From the NCBI RefSeq assembly GCF_047314965.1, contig NZ_JBLBVK010000044.1:7491-71490 (forward strand): a stretch of DNA of 64,000 bases, in the 5' to 3' direction. The notes beneath the pieces are model-generated. The model worked only from the letters and a program-made list of their open reading frames with translations, made no database searches and was not told the DNA's origin. The stretch comes from JAVJUV01 sp047314965. Its GTDB lineage: Bacteria; Pseudomonadota; Alphaproteobacteria; Rhodobacterales; Rhodobacteraceae. Position 1 is the first letter of the stretch, and the number at the start of each line of letters is the position of its first letter. Of this stretch, positions 63,022-64,000 are shown in pieces. The translations under genes were made by a program, and so were the position numbers.

Positions 63022-63720
63022 ATGAACACGAAACCCGACTTCGCGGCCGCTTCGGTCGCGATCGCCGATGACTTCTACTACGCCGTCCACAAGGGCATCC
63101 GGCTGGCGAATGCGCGTCTCCTGATCCGGTTCGGCCGGGCCGATGCCGGGGACATCCAGGAGGTGCAGGCGGTGCTTGCCGATCTCCGCGACCATCTCGC
63201 CATGGGCCTCTCGCACCTGACGCATGAAAACCGCGAAATTCACAGCGCGCTCGACCAGCGCTGCCCTGGCGCCAGCGCGCACGCGGGCGAGGATCATGAC
63301 CATCACGAACGGAGTTTCGGCGAGCTTGAGGCGCTGGCGGATGAGGTCGCCCGCGCGCCGATGCCCTTTCGCGCCGAGGCGCTGCGCCGGCTGTACCAGC
63401 GGTTCGCCCTGTTCGTCGCGGACGACCTCGAGCACATGCACGAGGAAGAAACCGTCCTGATGCCGCTTCTCGTGAAGCATTTCTCGGCAGACGAACGGCA
63501 CGGGATCGAGATGCGGATCGTCACCTCGATCCCGTTCGAGAAGAACGTGCTCTTCATGCGGGCCATGCTGCCGGCTGCCAGCCGTTCCGAGCGCCGCGCG
63601 ATGCTCGAGGGCATGGCGGCCGCGATGCCGGCCGAGGCGTTCGGCGCGCTGATGGAGGCGGTGCTGGGCCATCCCTGGCGGAACGGCGATCTGGCCGCAT
63701 TCGACCGCCTCGTGGCGTAA
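63022..63720 (+). CDS. hemerythrin HHE domain-containing protein
   Basis: A 232-residue helical protein with histidines and acidic residues arranged as in hemerythrin-like proteins: HLAMGLSHLTHENREIH, HDHHERSFGELEAL and LEHMHEEETVLMPLLV. Such proteins bind a di-iron centre and sense or handle O2, NO or iron. It is divergent from the LysR gene. Start at 63022; other in-frame starts just upstream are possible. Confidence 0.87.
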   Translation: MNTKPDFAAASVAIADDFYYAVHKGIRLANARLLIRFGRADAGDIQEVQAVLADLRDHLAMGLSHLTHENREIHSALDQRCPGASAHAGEDHDHHERSFGELEALADEVARAPMPFRAEALRRLYQRFALFVADDLEHMHEEETVLMPLLVKHFSADERHGIEMRIVTSIPFEKNVLFMRAMLPAASRSERRAMLEGMAAAMPAEAFGALMEAVLGHPWRNGDLAAFDRLVA

Positions 63721-63735
63721 GGCGGGGCAAAAGGC

Positions 63736-63759
63736 GGGGCGCGCCCAGACACGCGCCCC
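63736..63759 (+). terminator. GC-rich hairpin after the hemerythrin gene
   Basis: GGGGCGCG (63736-63743) pairs with CGCGCCCC (63752-63759) around an 8-nt loop, just after the gene. There is no T run. Confidence 0.45.
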
Positions 63760-63911
63760 GCGGGCGAAAGGGGCAGGGGGGTCCGCCGCCTCCACCGGCC
63801 ACGGTCATCGGCGTCCCCGCCTGTACCGTGGCCCGGGGCTATCCCGACACGGTGAAGAAAACCCTAACGGCCCCCATCGGCGCCGAAATATCCCGGGGAG
63901 CGGTGGGGGGA
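63760..63911. repeat. intergenic repeat family, copy 5 (63881-63898), in gene-free DNA
   Basis: The piece 63881-63898, CGCCGAAATATCCCGGGG, resembles the core of copies 1-3 (CCGAAATACTCCGGGG). It lies immediately to the left of the hisH fragment. No gene is seen between the hemerythrin gene and the hisH fragment. Confidence 0.6.
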
Positions 63912-64000
63912 GCGCACCTCGCCATCGATCCATCCCAGTCCCTCGACGGTCTCGTATTCATGGCCGAGACGCGCCATCAACTGCATCCCGACACAGATCC
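63912..64000 (-). pseudogene. exact 89-bp copy of an internal hisH segment, cut by the window end
   Basis: Identical over 89 of 89 bases to 26362-26450 inside hisH, in the same orientation, and continuing to the edge of the window. It encodes residues ~85-114 of HisH, beginning at the active-site cysteine region. The left junction is abrupt and the hisH 3' third is missing, replaced by unrelated DNA, so the copy cannot make HisH as it stands. Either a real partial duplication or an assembly join. Confidence 0.85.

Overview
The window is GC-rich chromosomal DNA from an alphaproteobacterium, most likely a marine Rhodobacteraceae (Roseobacter-type) species. Reasons: glycine-betaine/dimethylglycine-type FAD-GcvT dehydrogenases, the purA, secG/pyrG, glpX/recJ and hisB-hisH-hisA neighbourhoods, a DUF2842 gene, the clpS/rsmC-like/SPOR-carboxypeptidase cluster, and a family of intergenic hairpins (GGGGGCAGAGCCCCC next to CCGAAATACTCCGGGG-like DNA). 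I see no prophage, CRISPR array, rRNA or complete insertion sequence. One tRNA gene, tRNA-Glu(TTC), is present.

Layout. 0-5 kb is an accessory-looking stretch: a class II aldolase, a twice-frameshifted histidine phosphatase, a 55-bp perfect-ended inverted repeat, a winged-helix regulator and a TpsB/ShlB-like outer-membrane barrel lacking an obvious POTRA region. 5-10.6 kb carries tRNA-Glu, recJ and glpX; between recJ and glpX lie a small membrane protein, a decayed second recJ 5' end and a secreted ricin-lectin/LysM-like protein, so this block has been rearranged. 10.7-15.6 kb holds a serine hydrolase, a metallo-hydrolase, purA, a CDF metal exporter and DUF2842. 15.8-23.3 kb is a coherent catabolic operon: XRE-cupin regulator, FAD/GcvT dehydrogenase, MDR oxidoreductase, homocysteine S-methyltransferase-type enzyme and a second FAD/GcvT dehydrogenase, best read as stepwise demethylation of a methylated amine such as glycine betaine.

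23.3-24.1 kb has no gene and contains a 20-bp-periodic tandem repeat where hisF might be expected. 24.1-27.4 kb has hisA, a DUF2147 gene, an ATP-grasp/PP-loop-type (DUF71) protein, hisH and hisB. 27.5-36.1 kb contains ycjX/ycjF-like genes, a flavin monooxygenase, an SDR lacking the catalytic lysine, an RsmC-like methyltransferase, clpS, a HAD hydrolase, a D-Ala-D-Ala carboxypeptidase with SPOR domain and a 54-codon Tat-signal-like ORF. 36.2-48.4 kb has valS, an Lrp regulator divergent from a type III PLP decarboxylase, an orphan molybdenum hydroxylase large subunit, a DUF2235 protein, a thioesterase, metF divergent from metR, and suhB.

48.4-57 kb has an MFS transporter, a GST, and a five-gene operon joining a cationic-amino-acid-type ABC importer to a PuuA-like glutamine synthetase, followed by a PhnD-like/TerB gene pair and a DUF305 protein. 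At 57.3-58.4 kb sits one clearly lower-GC gene encoding an STAS-like plus GHKL ATPase protein, the strongest candidate here for recently acquired and poorly described biology. The end has pyrG, an inserted TetR/membrane-protein pair, secG, a LysR regulator and a hemerythrin-domain protein.

The last 89 bases are an exact copy of an internal piece of hisH (26362-26450) joined directly to a copy of the intergenic repeat; this is either a real partial duplication or an assembly join and should be checked first.
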